From Herbaspirillum sp. 3R11 (GTDB lineage: Bacteria > Pseudomonadota > Gammaproteobacteria > Burkholderiales > Burkholderiaceae_D): a DNA stretch of 64,000 nucleotides. The number at the start of each line of letters is the position of its first letter. Position 1 is the first letter of the stretch. The translations under genes and the position numbers were made by a program. This document shows, one piece after another, positions 17,835 to 26,345 of the stretch. Below the pieces are notes generated by a model. That model saw nothing but the letters and a program-made list of their open reading frames with translations. It made no database searches and was not told where the DNA came from. The DNA lies in contig NZ_SPNJ01000002.1 in assembly GCF_004563925.1 (NCBI RefSeq), positions 682,001-746,000 of the forward strand, in the 5' to 3' direction.

Positions 17835-19775
17835 ATGGGCAAAATCATCGGTATTGACTTGGGTACTACCAACTCGTGCGTCTCCGTCATGGAAGGCGGC
17901 CAGCCGAAAGTCATCGAAAACTCCGAAGGCGCGCGTACCACGCCTTCCATCATCGCGTATCAGGAAGACGGCGAAGTGCTGGTTGGCGCACCTGCCAAAC
18001 GCCAGGCCGTCACCAATCCTAAAAACACCATCTACGCCGCCAAGCGTCTGATCGGCCGCAAGTTCGACGAAAAAGAAGTGCAGAAGGACATCTCCCTGAT
18101 GCCTTACGCCATCGTCAAGGCCGACAACGGCGACGCCTGGATCGGCGTGCGCGACAACAAGCTGGCGCCGCCGCAAATCTCCGCAGAAGTGCTGCGCAAG
18201 ATGAAGAAGACTGCCGAAGACTACCTCGGCGAAGAAGTCACCGAAGCGGTCATTACTGTTCCTGCTTACTTCAATGACGCGCAACGTCAGGCAACCAAGG
18301 ACGCCGGCCGTATCGCCGGTCTGGAAGTCAAGCGCATCATCAACGAACCGACTGCCGCAGCGCTGGCGTTCGGTTTGGACAAGACCGAAAAGGGCGACCG
18401 CAAGATCGCCGTGTATGACTTGGGCGGCGGTACTTTCGACGTCTCCATCATTGAAATCGCCGACGTCGATGGCGAGAAGCAATTCGAAGTGTTGTCCACC
18501 AACGGCGACACCTTCCTCGGCGGCGAAGACTTCGACCAACGCATCATCGATTACATCATCGACGAGTTCAAGAAGATCAACGGCCTCGACCTGTCGAAGG
18601 ACGCGATCGCTCTGCAACGCATCAAGGCCTCGGCCGAGCGCGCCAAGATCGAACTGTCGTCGTCGCAGCAAACCGAAATCAACGAACCGTACATCGCCAT
18701 GGCCAATGGCGCACCGGTCCACCTGAACCTGAAGATCACCCGCGCCAAGCTGGAATCGCTGGTGGAAGAACTGATCGCCAAGACCATCGAGCCATGCCGC
18801 ACCGCCATCAAGGATGCCGGCGTCAAGGTCACCGACATCGACGACATCATTCTGGTCGGCGGCATGACCCGCATGCCGAAGGTGCAGGAGAAGGTCAAGG
18901 AGTTCTTCGGCAAGGAGCCGCGCAAGGACGTCAATCCGGATGAAGCGGTCGCCGTCGGCGCTGCGATTCAGGGTTCGGTGTTGTCGGGCGAACGCAAGGA
19001 CTTGCTGCTGCTGGACGTCACACCACTGTCGCTGGGTATCGAAACCATGGGCGGCGTGATGACCAAGATGATCAAGAAGAACACGACCATCCCGACCAAG
19101 TTCAGCCAGGTGTTCTCGACTGCCGACGACAATCAGCCTGCGGTGACCATCAAGGTCTATCAGGGCGAGCGTGAAATGGCGGCCGGCAACAAGGGCCTGG
19201 GCGAATTCAATCTGGAAGGCATTCCACCTTCGCCGCGCGGCACGCCGCAAATCGAAGTGACCTTCGACATCGACGCCAACGGCATCTTGCACGTCGGCGC
19301 CAAGGACAAGGCCACCGGCAAGGAAAACAAGGTCACCATCAAGGCCAATTCCGGCTTGAATGAAGAAGAGATCGAAAAGATGGTGCGCGACGCCGAGGCC
19401 AACGCCGACGAAGACAAGCGTCTGAAGGAACTGGCCGAAACCCGCAATCAGGGCGACGCGCTGGTCCACTCGACACGCAAGGCGCTGACCGAATACGGCG
19501 ACAAGCTGGAAGCCGGTGAGAAGGACGCCATCGAAGCCGCCATCAAGGAGCTGGAAGAAGTCCTGAAGGCGAACGACAAGGCCGCCATCGACGCCAAGAC
19601 TGCAGCGCTGTCCGTGGCTGCGCAAAAGCTGGGCGAAAAGATGTACGCCGACCAGCAGGCGCAGCAAGCTGCGGCCGGCGGTGCTGCCGGCGCGGCAGGC
19701 GGTTCTGCGGGTGCCGGTGAATCGCGTCCGAAGGACGACGACGTGGTCGATGCCGACTTCAAGGAAGTGAAGTAA
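17835..19775 (+). CDS. dnaK: Chaperone DnaK (Hsp70)
   Basis: ATP-dependent Hsp70 chaperone, 646 aa. Start at ATG 17835 ([16 protein letters not shown]) with a GAAGGAAAAATC ribosome site; the upstream in-frame ATG at 17793 would add 14 atypical residues. The N-terminal actin-fold ATPase holds [21 protein letters not shown] and [10 protein letters not shown]; the linker [15 protein letters not shown] follows, then the substrate-binding domain and a helical lid. The Gly/Ala-rich tail ends in [11 protein letters not shown], close to the usual EEVKD-like ending. Confidence 0.98.
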   Translation: MGKIIGIDLGTTNSCVSVMEGGQPKVIENSEGARTTPSIIAYQEDGEVLVGAPAKRQAVTNPKNTIYAAKRLIGRKFDEKEVQKDISLMPYAIVKADNGDAWIGVRDNKLAPPQISAEVLRKMKKTAEDYLGEEVTEAVITVPAYFNDAQRQATKDAGRIAGLEVKRIINEPTAAALAFGLDKTEKGDRKIAVYDLGGGTFDVSIIEIADVDGEKQFEVLSTNGDTFLGGEDFDQRIIDYIIDEFKKINGLDLSKDAIALQRIKASAERAKIELSSSQQTEINEPYIAMANGAPVHLNLKITRAKLESLVEELIAKTIEPCRTAIKDAGVKVTDIDDIILVGGMTRMPKVQEKVKEFFGKEPRKDVNPDEAVAVGAAIQGSVLSGERKDLLLLDVTPLSLGIETMGGVMTKMIKKNTTIPTKFSQVFSTADDNQPAVTIKVYQGEREMAAGNKGLGEFNLEGIPPSPRGTPQIEVTFDIDANGILHVGAKDKATGKENKVTIKANSGLNEEEIEKMVRDAEANADEDKRLKELAETRNQGDALVHSTRKALTEYGDKLEAGEKDAIEAAIKELEEVLKANDKAAIDAKTAALSVAAQKLGEKMYADQQAQQAAAGGAAGAAGGSAGAGESRPKDDDVVDADFKEVK

Positions 19776-19783
19776 TACGGATT

Positions 19784-19815
19784 GCGGGCGAAGGAGAAAT
19801 TTCTCTTTCGCCCGC
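19784..19815 (+). terminator. Strong hairpin after dnaK (terminator or attenuator)
   Basis: GCGGGCGAA (19784-19792) pairs with TTCGCCCGC (19807-19815), and the interior GAGAAATTTCTC is itself self-complementary, giving an almost unbroken long stem. There is no following T-run, so it may be an RNA-stabilising or attenuating hairpin rather than a full terminator. Confidence 0.5.
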
Positions 19816-19830
19816 GGCCCGATGCAGTCA

Positions 19831-19894
19831 TTCAGTTCAGCTTCAGATTTAGATTCGGATTCGGATTCGGATTAAATTCAGATTCAAATTCAGA
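19831..19894 (+). repeat. Degenerate hexamer tandem repeat between dnaK and dnaJ
   Basis: About eleven copies of TTCRGA run head to tail: TTCAG, TTCAGC, TTCAGA, TTTAGA, three exact TTCGGA, a 5-nt TTAAA, TTCAGA, TTCAAA, TTCAGA. It lies in the 245-bp dnaK-dnaJ gap, downstream of the dnaK hairpin and upstream of another 10-bp hairpin (19900-19922). It looks like a microsatellite. Confidence 0.8.
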
Positions 19895-19899
19895 TACAC

Positions 19900-19922
19900 G
19901 TCGGCCGGCTTTGCCGTCCGAC
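19900..19922 (+). promoter_or_regulatory. Hairpin in the dnaJ leader region
   Basis: GTCGGCCGGC and GCCGTCCGAC pair with one mismatch around a TTT loop. No T-run follows. It lies about 100 bp before the dnaJ ATG, so it may shape the dnaK-dnaJ read-through transcript. Confidence 0.4.
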
Positions 19923-20020
19923 ACGCCGAGCAAGATGGTCGCAAGATCGTCTCTCGGCTTTTTCACATTGTTGGTTCTCGCGCAGGTGCGGGGAAGCCCA
20001 ATAACAAGGTGTTATAAAAC

Positions 20021-21154
20021 ATGGCAAAACGTGACTTTTACGAAATCCTTGGTTTAGCGAAAAACGCGACCGACGACGAAATCAAGAAGGCTTATCGCAA
20101 GCTGGCGATGAAGCACCATCCTGACCGCAACCCTGACAGCAAGGGTGCGGAAGAGAAGTTCAAGGAGGTCAAGGAAGCCTACGAGATGTTGTCCGACGCG
20201 CAGAAGCGCGACGCCTACGATCGTTACGGCCATGCCGGCGTCGACCCCAACATGGGCGGCGGTGGCGGCGCGGGTGCGGGCGGCTTTGCCGACGCCTTCG
20301 GCGATATCTTCGGCGACATCTTCGGTGGTGGCGGCGGCGGTGGCCGCGGTCGCGGTGCGGGTCCGCAGGTGTATCGCGGCGCCGACTTGCGCTACAACCT
20401 CGAGATCACGCTGGAACAAGCTGCGCACGGTTTCGACACCACCATCCGCGTACCGTCCTGGGACGAGTGCGACACATGCCACGGTTCCGGCGCCAAGCCT
20501 GGTACTTCGCCGACCACCTGCGGCACTTGCGGCGGCCACGGCCAGGTACGCATGCAGCAGGGCTTCTTCAGCATCCAGCAGACGTGCCCGAAGTGCCACG
20601 GCAGCGGCAAGGTGATTCCCGAGCCATGCCCGACATGCGCCGGCGCCGGTCGCCTCAAGCGCAACAAGACGCTGGAAGTGAAGATTCCCGAAGGCATTGA
20701 CGACGGCATGCGCATCCGTTCGTCCGGCAACGGCGAACCGGGCATGAACGGCGGTCCTCCGGGCGATCTGTATGTGGAAATTCACATCAAGCAACACGAA
20801 GTATTCCAGCGCGACGGCGACGACCTGCATTGCGAAATGCCGATCTCGTTCGCCAAGGCGGCATTGGGCGGCGACATCGAAGCGCCGACCCTGAGCGGCA
20901 AGGCCTCCTTCACGATTCCCGAAGGCACGCAATCGGGCAAGACCTTCCGCCTGCGCGGCAAGGGCATCAAGGGCGTGCGGTCCGGCTATGCCGGCGACCT
21001 GTTCTGCCACGTCGTGGTGGAAACACCGGTCAAGCTGACCGAGCGCCAGAAGGACCTGCTGCGCGAGTTCGAGAAACTGACGGCCGAAGGCGGCGCCAAG
21101 CATAGCCCGCAGACCAAGACCTGGAAAGACAAGGTCAAGGAATTCTTCGAGTAA
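20021..21154 (+). CDS. dnaJ: Chaperone DnaJ (Hsp40)
   Basis: Co-chaperone that delivers clients to DnaK and stimulates its ATPase; 377 aa. The J domain (residues 1-70) has the HPD tripeptide in [10 protein letters not shown]; a Gly/Phe-rich linker follows with long glycine runs (about residues 76-110); four CxxCxGxG zinc repeats cover about 145-210 ([32 protein letters not shown]); the C-terminal beta domains complete the class I form. No clear sigma-32 promoter of its own was found; it is probably read from dnaK. Confidence 0.98.
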   Translation: MAKRDFYEILGLAKNATDDEIKKAYRKLAMKHHPDRNPDSKGAEEKFKEVKEAYEMLSDAQKRDAYDRYGHAGVDPNMGGGGGAGAGGFADAFGDIFGDIFGGGGGGGRGRGAGPQVYRGADLRYNLEITLEQAAHGFDTTIRVPSWDECDTCHGSGAKPGTSPTTCGTCGGHGQVRMQQGFFSIQQTCPKCHGSGKVIPEPCPTCAGAGRLKRNKTLEVKIPEGIDDGMRIRSSGNGEPGMNGGPPGDLYVEIHIKQHEVFQRDGDDLHCEMPISFAKAALGGDIEAPTLSGKASFTIPEGTQSGKTFRLRGKGIKGVRSGYAGDLFCHVVVETPVKLTERQKDLLREFEKLTAEGGAKHSPQTKTWKDKVKEFFE

Positions 21155-21163
21155 CCTGACAAG

Positions 21164-21197
21164 ACCGGCGCCGCCGTTTGAGGCTGCGCCGGTTTTT
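21164..21197 (+). terminator. Intrinsic terminator after dnaJ
   Basis: ACCGGCGC (21164-21171) and GCGCCGGT (21186-21193) form an 8-bp GC-rich stem with a 14-nt loop, followed by a T-run. It ends the chaperone block. Confidence 0.85.
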
Positions 21198-21440
21198 GCG
21201 GCTTTTTTTCTATACAATGCAGTCGCGGCCCATGGTGCTGGTAACACAGTGCTCAGAACATGCGCCGCACATTTCCGGAAGACATCGTTAGCATGCGCCA
21301 TCGGCCGCCCGGCCGCATCCAGCGCCCGCCGCGGCAAACACGGCGAACGTCCGGTCTTCTTTCATTCATCCTCATGCCCGCCGCGATCGGCCCTTTCGGG
21401 TGCGATGCGACTACAAGCGTGAAACTCGATCTTGCCGACT

Positions 21441-22133
21441 ATGACAATACCAAGCCAACAAGACCAGGTTCAGCTGCAACTGCTGCAAGGCAACCGCCGC
21501 TGGGCAAGTGAAATCACCGCGCGAGATCCCGACTTCTTTTTGAAGCTCGGCTCGCAGCGTTCCCCCGAATATTTCTGGATCGGCTGTTCGGACAATCGCG
21601 TTCCGGCCAACGATCTGCTCGGCCTGTTGCCGGGTGAACTGTTCGTCCACCGCAACATCGCCAACGTGGTGGTGCATACCGATCTGAATTGCCTGTCGGT
21701 GCTGCAGTTCGCGGTTGACGTGCTGAAGGTCAAGCACATCATCATCTGCGGCCACTACGGCTGTGCCGGCGTCCAGGCTGCACTCACGAAGCGCCGCGTC
21801 GGCCTCGCCGACAACTGGCTGCAGCACGTGCAGGACGTCCATGAAAAGCACATCGGCTGCTTCCACGACCACATGTCGCAGGGTGATCAGCATGACCGCC
21901 TGTGCGAGCTCAACGTGCTCGAGCAGGTCGCCAACATCTGCCGCACCACCATCGTCACCGATGCCTGGGAACGCGGTCAGGAATTGAGCATCCATGCGCT
22001 GGTCTACGGCGTGCATGACGGCTTGCTGGAGGCCTTGTCGCCGACCATCAGCAACGTTGACGAATGCGGCAAGAACCTGGCCGTCAGCCTGGAGCGCTAC
22101 AAGGATATCAAGGACATCAAGGACATTCGCTGA
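21441..22133 (+). CDS. can: Beta-class carbonic anhydrase
   Basis: Zinc enzyme that interconverts CO2 and bicarbonate; about 230 aa. The start is ATG 21441; a TTG three codons upstream is less likely. Zinc ligands and catalytic dyad are seen in IGCSDNRVPA (Cys, Asp, Arg) and ICGHYGCAGV (His, Cys). The HRNIANVVVHTDLNCLSVLQ segment matches the E. coli Can type closely. The C-terminus ends in three repeats of Lys-Asp-Ile, encoded by a 9-bp tandem repeat. A 286-bp gap without genes separates it from dnaJ. Confidence 0.95.
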   Translation: MTIPSQQDQVQLQLLQGNRRWASEITARDPDFFLKLGSQRSPEYFWIGCSDNRVPANDLLGLLPGELFVHRNIANVVVHTDLNCLSVLQFAVDVLKVKHIIICGHYGCAGVQAALTKRRVGLADNWLQHVQDVHEKHIGCFHDHMSQGDQHDRLCELNVLEQVANICRTTIVTDAWERGQELSIHALVYGVHDGLLEALSPTISNVDECGKNLAVSLERYKDIKDIKDIR

Positions 22134-22158
22134 AGCGAAACCTCACCTTGAAAAGAAA

Positions 22159-22182
22159 AAGCCCGCGCGAGCGGGCTTTTTT
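22159..22182. terminator. Bidirectional terminator between carbonic anhydrase and panB
   Basis: GCCCGC, a GCGA loop and GCGGGC, flanked by an A-run on the left and six Ts on the right. It serves the two convergent genes. Confidence 0.9.
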
Positions 22183-22209
22183 ACGACTGCGAATATCCAG
22201 GCAACGCGC

Positions 22210-23043
22210 TCAGAAGCAATGCTCCGCCCCCGGAAAACTCCCGTCCTTGACCGCCGCCACATAGCCGCGCACGGCATCTTCCACACTGGTCGCGCCGTCC
22301 ATGAAATTCTTCACGAAGCGCGCCTTGTGGCCCGGGAATACGCCCAGCATGTCGTGCATCACCAGCACCTGGCCGGAGCAGTCCGGACCAGCACCGATGC
22401 CGATGGTGGGGATGCGCAACTGCGCCGTCACGTCCGCGCCAAGCGCCGCCGGGATCGCTTCAAGCACCAGCAGCGACGCGCCTGCCGCCTGCACGGCCCG
22501 GGCGTCGGCGTGCAGCAATTCAGCGCCTTCCAGTGTTTTCCCTTGTACTTTGAAACCGCCCATCTGATGCACCGATTGCGGCGTCAGGCCCAGGTGCGCG
22601 CAGACCGGGATGCCGCGTTCAGTCAGCAGGCGAATGGTGTCGGCCAGCCAGGCGCCGCCTTCGATCTTCACCATGTGCGCGCCGGCCTGCATCAGCTTCA
22701 CGGCGTTGTCGAATGCCGCCAGCGGCGAGCCGTAGGCGCCGAACGGCATGTCGGCGATGATCAGCATGGACAGGTTGCCGCGCGCCACACTGGCGGTGTG
22801 ATAGGCGATGTCCGTGATAGTCACCGGCAAGGTCGACTGGTGGCCTTGGCAGACCATGCCCAGCGAATCGCCGATCAGCACCGTGTCGACGCCGCTGCGG
22901 TCCATCAATGCTGAAAAGCTGGCGTCGTAACAGGTCAGCATCGTGATCTTGTCACCCTTGTCGCGCATCGCTTGCAGCGTGTGGATGGTGACGGCTTTCT
23001 TGCGTGCTGCCGGGCTTGGAGCGTCTTGCAGATAAGCGGCCAT
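22210..23043 (-). CDS. panB: 3-methyl-2-oxobutanoate hydroxymethyltransferase
   Basis: First enzyme of pantothenate synthesis, making ketopantoate from ketoisovalerate and methylene-tetrahydrofolate; 277 aa, cytoplasmic decamer in the family. The metal-binding region is [19 protein letters not shown] (Asp and flanking residues, about 57-75), with [19 protein letters not shown] before it and the catalytic glutamate in [10 protein letters not shown]. It follows the deoxynucleoside kinase by 2 nt on the same strand. Confidence 0.97.
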   Translation of the reverse strand: MAAYLQDAPSPAARKKAVTIHTLQAMRDKGDKITMLTCYDASFSALMDRSGVDTVLIGDSLGMVCQGHQSTLPVTITDIAYHTASVARGNLSMLIIADMPFGAYGSPLAAFDNAVKLMQAGAHMVKIEGGAWLADTIRLLTERGIPVCAHLGLTPQSVHQMGGFKVQGKTLEGAELLHADARAVQAAGASLLVLEAIPAALGADVTAQLRIPTIGIGAGPDCSGQVLVMHDMLGVFPGHKARFVKNFMDGATSVEDAVRGYVAAVKDGSFPGAEHCF

Positions 23044-23045
23044 GG

Positions 23046-23687
23046 TTATTCTCCTCGGTTCAGGAATGCGCGCTTGCCGCGCATCTCGACGATGTGCGAC
23101 AGCAGCAGCTCAAAATCCTCGTCGCTGTCGGCCATGTTCATGTGCTCGTTGTTGACGATCAGCAGCGGCGCGGCATCGTAGTTGTAGAAAAAGCGGCTGT
23201 AGCTGTCGCCCAGGCGCTGCAGGTAATCGTGCGAGATGGAAGCTTCCATCGGAATGCCGCGCTTGCGGATGCGCTCGACCAGCGTCTCCACCGGCGCCTG
23301 CAGATAGATCACCAGATCCGGCTGCACGGCATGCGTGCGCAGGTGCTGGTAAAGCTGTTCGTACAGTTTCAGTTCTTCATCGGCCAGCGTCAGGCGTGCG
23401 AACAGCGGATCTTTTTCCAGCAGGAAGTCGCCGACGAAGCGGGTGTTGAACAGGTCCGACTGCGCCAGCTCCTGCAATTGCTGGATGCGCTGGAACAGGA
23501 AAAACATCTGCGTCTGCAGCGCGTAACGGCCGGCGTCGCGGTAGAACTTTTCGAGGAAAGGATTTTCCTGCGGCTGTTCCAGCACGGACTGCACACCGAG
23601 ACGTTCGGCCAGCTTGCGCGCCAGCGTGGTCTTGCCGACGCCGATCGGGCCTTCGATGACGATGTAGTGGTAACTGTCTAGATCCAT
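23046..23687 (-). CDS. Deoxynucleoside kinase (deoxyadenosine/deoxyguanosine type)
   Basis: Nucleoside-salvage kinase of the dNK family, 213 aa. P-loop [11 protein letters not shown] lies at residues 14-24, the ENPFLEKFY segment holds the substrate-binding glutamate region, and the lid-like arginine region appears as [10 protein letters not shown]. In related betaproteobacteria this gene sits between folK and panB; here panB follows at once but folK is 12.8 kb away beyond the chemosensory cluster. Confidence 0.88.
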   Translation of the reverse strand: MDLDSYHYIVIEGPIGVGKTTLARKLAERLGVQSVLEQPQENPFLEKFYRDAGRYALQTQMFFLFQRIQQLQELAQSDLFNTRFVGDFLLEKDPLFARLTLADEELKLYEQLYQHLRTHAVQPDLVIYLQAPVETLVERIRKRGIPMEASISHDYLQRLGDSYSRFFYNYDAAPLLIVNNEHMNMADSDEDFELLLSHIVEMRGKRAFLNRGE

Positions 23688-23804
23688 TCTCGCTCTTGGC
23701 GGTTATTGCACCGCACACAGTGGCTGGGAGTCCGCATTGTACGAGAGTCGCGCTGCGCTGTCAGCGCGCTGTCAGAACCGGTTCCGTAAAACGATTGGCG
23801 CGCT

Positions 23805-24152
23805 TCAGCTGCGGAAAATGAAATACACCGCGCCCACCAGACACAGCGCAGCCCACACATAGTCGAGCTTGAACGGCTGCTGCATGTAAATCATTGCAAA
23901 CGGCACGAACACCGTCAACGTGATCGCCTCCTGCATGATCTTCAGTTGCGCCAGGCTGAACTGGGTGTAGCCGATGCGGTTGGCGGGCACCTGCAACAAG
24001 TACTCGAACAGCGCGATCGACCAACTGATCAGCGCTGCGATCCACCAGGGCTTGGAGGCCAGGCTCTTGAGATGGCCGTACCAGGCGATGGTCATGAAAA
24101 TATTCGACAACGCCAGCAAGCCGACGGTCTGTAACGCGACAGGAATTTGCAT
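23805..24152 (-). CDS. DUF486-family (DMT-like) small membrane protein
   Basis: About 115 aa with four predicted transmembrane helices, resembling small multidrug/DMT-type proteins. I take ATG 24152 (MQIPVALQTVGLLA), since the 29 residues of an upstream extension are not membrane-like. Motifs of the DUF486 family are visible: MTIAWYGHLK, EYLLQVPANRIGY and a C-terminal LVGAVYFIFR. Function unproven. It lies between the dNK gene and the start of the chemosensory cluster and may mark the cluster boundary. Confidence 0.8.
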   Translation of the reverse strand: MQIPVALQTVGLLALSNIFMTIAWYGHLKSLASKPWWIAALISWSIALFEYLLQVPANRIGYTQFSLAQLKIMQEAITLTVFVPFAMIYMQQPFKLDYVWAALCLVGAVYFIFRS

Positions 24153-24320
24153 GGGATCAACGAGGGTAGTGAAGCTTGTTTCTGGATGGCAACGCATACT
24201 CTGACAAATCAAGCTGAATTCTGCCTCTATTCCGCCCACAGACCAAGTCCTCGGCGGTCCAGAATAGGGATGCAGAATATGACCGTCGAGATAGAACGTT
24301 GTTCTGCGGAAATTTTAATT

Positions 24321-24333
24321 ATTCGTGACGAAT
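24321..24333. promoter_or_regulatory. Palindrome upstream of the chemosensory cluster
   Basis: ATTCGT-G-ACGAAT is a perfect 6-bp inverted repeat ending 1 bp before TATAAA (24335-24340), a possible -10 box. Its position suits an operator for the cluster promoter, but the -35 box is poor and no regulator is known. Confidence 0.35.
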
Positions 24334-24368
24334 GTATAAAAACCGGCGGCATGTTGCCGTTAATGCAT

Positions 24369-24407
24369 GTACACGCGGCATGTACAGGCGGCATGTGAGG
24401 GCGACAT
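24369..24407 (+). repeat. Three 13-bp tandem repeats at the first chemosensory gene start
   Basis: GTACACGCGGCAT, GTACAGGCGGCAT and GTGAGGGCGACAT lie head to tail. The third copy supplies the GAGGG ribosome-site sequence and runs into the ATG at 24406. The first two differ by one base. Confidence 0.75.
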
Positions 24408-25524
24408 GGGGATCGTCCCGCCTGAACCATCAAAAATCAAACATTCTGATTGGAACATCGTGAAGTCGAACTACCGCGCCTTGCTTACGTTGTGGGGGAT
24501 CAACGCTCTTTTGCTCGCGCTGCTGGCGCCGCGATGGTGGCAGGGCGTTGTCGCCGGCGCTTTGATCGCCGGTGTAGCGTGGGTGCTGGGCGCAGCCCGG
24601 ACGGAAGTCGTCATACCGCCGGTTGCGAATGTTTCCTCCTCACCAATAAGTTCGCATGCAGGCAATCCATCGGACCTGCCCGTGCTGGTGCAGGCGATCG
24701 TTCCGGCCTGGCGCAACAACGTGCAACTCGCGCGCACCCAGACTCAGGAAGCGATCGACAAGCTCACGCAACGTTTCGTCGGCATCCATCAACGCCTCGG
24801 CGGCGCGGTAAGCCTGGCCGAAGGCGGCAAGAACGGCGACGTGCTGCAAGTCATCCAGAACGCCGCGCAGCAGCTCGGCGGTATCGCTGACGCACTGGAA
24901 CAAGTGCTGACCACGCGCGACGCCTTGCTGCGCAAAATCGAAACGCTCAGCCAGCACAACGAAGACATCCGCCAGCTCGGCCTGCAGGTCGAGCAGATCG
25001 CCGGGCGTACGGGCGTCACCGATCTGTTCTCGGATCAGGCCAGCTGGACTGAACTGGCGGCGCGGTCGGCCGAGACCGGTCGCCAGATCGTCAACAAGAC
25101 CAAGGTCGTCCAGCAGCAGATCCAGGCCACGCATTTGTCCGCCAACCAGCTTGACGCGGACGCCGGCCGCATGGTCGACGATTCGCGCATGGTGATCGAT
25201 TCGGTCATCGCCGATTTCCGCCAGTCTGCCGACAAGCTCAGCGGCACGGTCGGCCAGCTTGAAGAAGAAAATCGAGAAGTCGATCAGGAAGTCTGCGACA
25301 TCCTGGTCAATCTGCAATTCCAGGATCGCATCAGCCAGATCCTCGATCACGTCCAGCTCGACATGGTCAAGCTGACCGGGCTGGTGCAGAGCGCCGGCCC
25401 CCTGCCGCCCAGCGCCGCATGGCTGGCCGATCTGGAAAAAACCTATACCACGCAGGAGCAACGCCAAGTACACGCCGGCCAGCAGGCCGACAAGTCACTG
25501 CAATCGCAAGTTGATTTCTTTTGA
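24406..25524 (+). CDS. Membrane-anchored coiled-coil chemosensory protein with CheZ-like DxxxQ motif
   Basis: 372 aa. I take ATG 24406 (MGIVPPEPSK), preceded by GAGGG; an upstream ATG at 24367 lies inside a tandem repeat. Two short hydrophobic segments (about residues 27-41 and 47-63) anchor it; the rest (90-345) is helical and coiled-coil rich, MCP-like but without the conserved MCP hairpin tip. Near the C-terminus VNLQFQDRISQILDHV places D307 and Q311 four residues apart in the same setting as the catalytic DFQDxxxQ helix of CheZ. It opens the chemosensory operon, which has no other cheZ, cheC or cheX. CheY-P phosphatase is therefore a reasonable inference. Confidence 0.6.
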   Translation: MGIVPPEPSKIKHSDWNIVKSNYRALLTLWGINALLLALLAPRWWQGVVAGALIAGVAWVLGAARTEVVIPPVANVSSSPISSHAGNPSDLPVLVQAIVPAWRNNVQLARTQTQEAIDKLTQRFVGIHQRLGGAVSLAEGGKNGDVLQVIQNAAQQLGGIADALEQVLTTRDALLRKIETLSQHNEDIRQLGLQVEQIAGRTGVTDLFSDQASWTELAARSAETGRQIVNKTKVVQQQIQATHLSANQLDADAGRMVDDSRMVIDSVIADFRQSADKLSGTVGQLEEENREVDQEVCDILVNLQFQDRISQILDHVQLDMVKLTGLVQSAGPLPPSAAWLADLEKTYTTQEQRQVHAGQQADKSLQSQVDFF

Positions 25525-25614
25525 AGAGGATGGCATGCATGCACGAACCGAGTTTCTTCCTTGTCGCCGGCAGCGCGGACATTTCTGCAATCATTTCTTG
25601 CGGGGATCGTTGAC

Positions 25615-25986
25615 ATGAATCCAAAGACCATCCTCATCGTCGACGATTCGTTCAGCCTGCGCCAAACGATCAGCATCGCGCTCAAGGCCGCCGGCTACGA
25701 AGTCGTCGAAGCGATCGACGGCCGTGACGCGCTGAACAAACTTGACGGCCGCAAGTACAACCTGATCATCTCCGACGTCAACATGCCCAACCTGGACGGC
25801 CTCAGTTTCGTGCGCGAAGCCAAACAGAAACCGAACTACAAGTTCACGCCGGTGCTCATGTTGACCACCGAAAGCGGCGACTCCCGCAAACAGGAAGGCA
25901 AGGCCATCGGCGTACGCGCCTGGGTGCACAAGCCGTTTCTGCCGCCGGTGCTGCTTGATGCCGTGGCCAAACTGGTCACTCCTTAG
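25615..25986 (+). CDS. cheY: CheY-like single-domain response regulator
   Basis: 123 aa, a lone receiver domain. The acidic pair D10-D11, phospho-acceptor D54 (IISDVNMPN), threonine near 84-85 and K106 (HKPF) are all in place. Start at ATG 25615; a frame extension upstream adds 18 residues of no known kind. It would be phosphorylated by the CheA encoded two genes downstream and, if the preceding protein is a CheZ analogue, be dephosphorylated by it. Confidence 0.92.
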   Translation: MNPKTILIVDDSFSLRQTISIALKAAGYEVVEAIDGRDALNKLDGRKYNLIISDVNMPNLDGLSFVREAKQKPNYKFTPVLMLTTESGDSRKQEGKAIGVRAWVHKPFLPPVLLDAVAKLVTP

Positions 25987-25994
25987 GATCCGAC

Positions 25995-26345
25995 ATGCCA
26001 TTGACGCAAAGCACGCGCGACGGACATTTGCTGCTGGTGGTGAGCGGAGGCTTTACCATATTCCAGGCAGCCGAATACAAGCCGCAACTGCTGGGCGTGC
26101 TCGACAACGCCGACGATGTGCTGGAACTCGATCTGAGTGCCTGCGATGAGCTCGATACCGCCGGCCTGCAACTATTGTTGCTGCTCAGGCGCGAGGCGAC
26201 TGCCCAGTACAAGCAGTTATTGTTGGGAGGCGCCGGTCCGGCGGTGAAAAACGTGTTGGACATGTTGCAGCTGCAGGATCTGATGCGCGTCGATCCGACG
26301 GCATTGTCAACTTCGGTGTCGGCTTCCATGCAGGGGCTGGCATGA
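25995..26345 (+). CDS. STAS-domain protein
   Basis: 116-aa STAS (anti-sigma-factor antagonist-like) protein. The conserved helix start is CDELDTAGLQLLLLL, with T55 at the position that is phosphorylated in SpoIIAA-like proteins. No HPK-type anti-sigma kinase is encoded nearby. It overlaps cheA by the ATGA at 26342-26345, so it is made in step with CheA. STAS proteins recur in alternative chemosensory clusters; partner not evident. Confidence 0.85.
   Translation: MPLTQSTRDGHLLLVVSGGFTIFQAAEYKPQLLGVLDNADDVLELDLSACDELDTAGLQLLLLLRREATAQYKQLLLGGAGPAVKNVLDMLQLQDLMRVDPTALSTSVSASMQGLA

Noticed and set aside
17814-19667. A 617-codon open frame antisense to dnaK
   Set aside because: Mirror frame of dnaK codon usage, with no ribosome site or motif; Val/Leu/Asp/Gly-rich pattern typical of such shadows.
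19776-20020. CRISPR-like repeats in the dnaK-dnaJ gap
   Set aside because: The repeat unit is 6 bp with no spacers; it is a microsatellite, not a CRISPR array.
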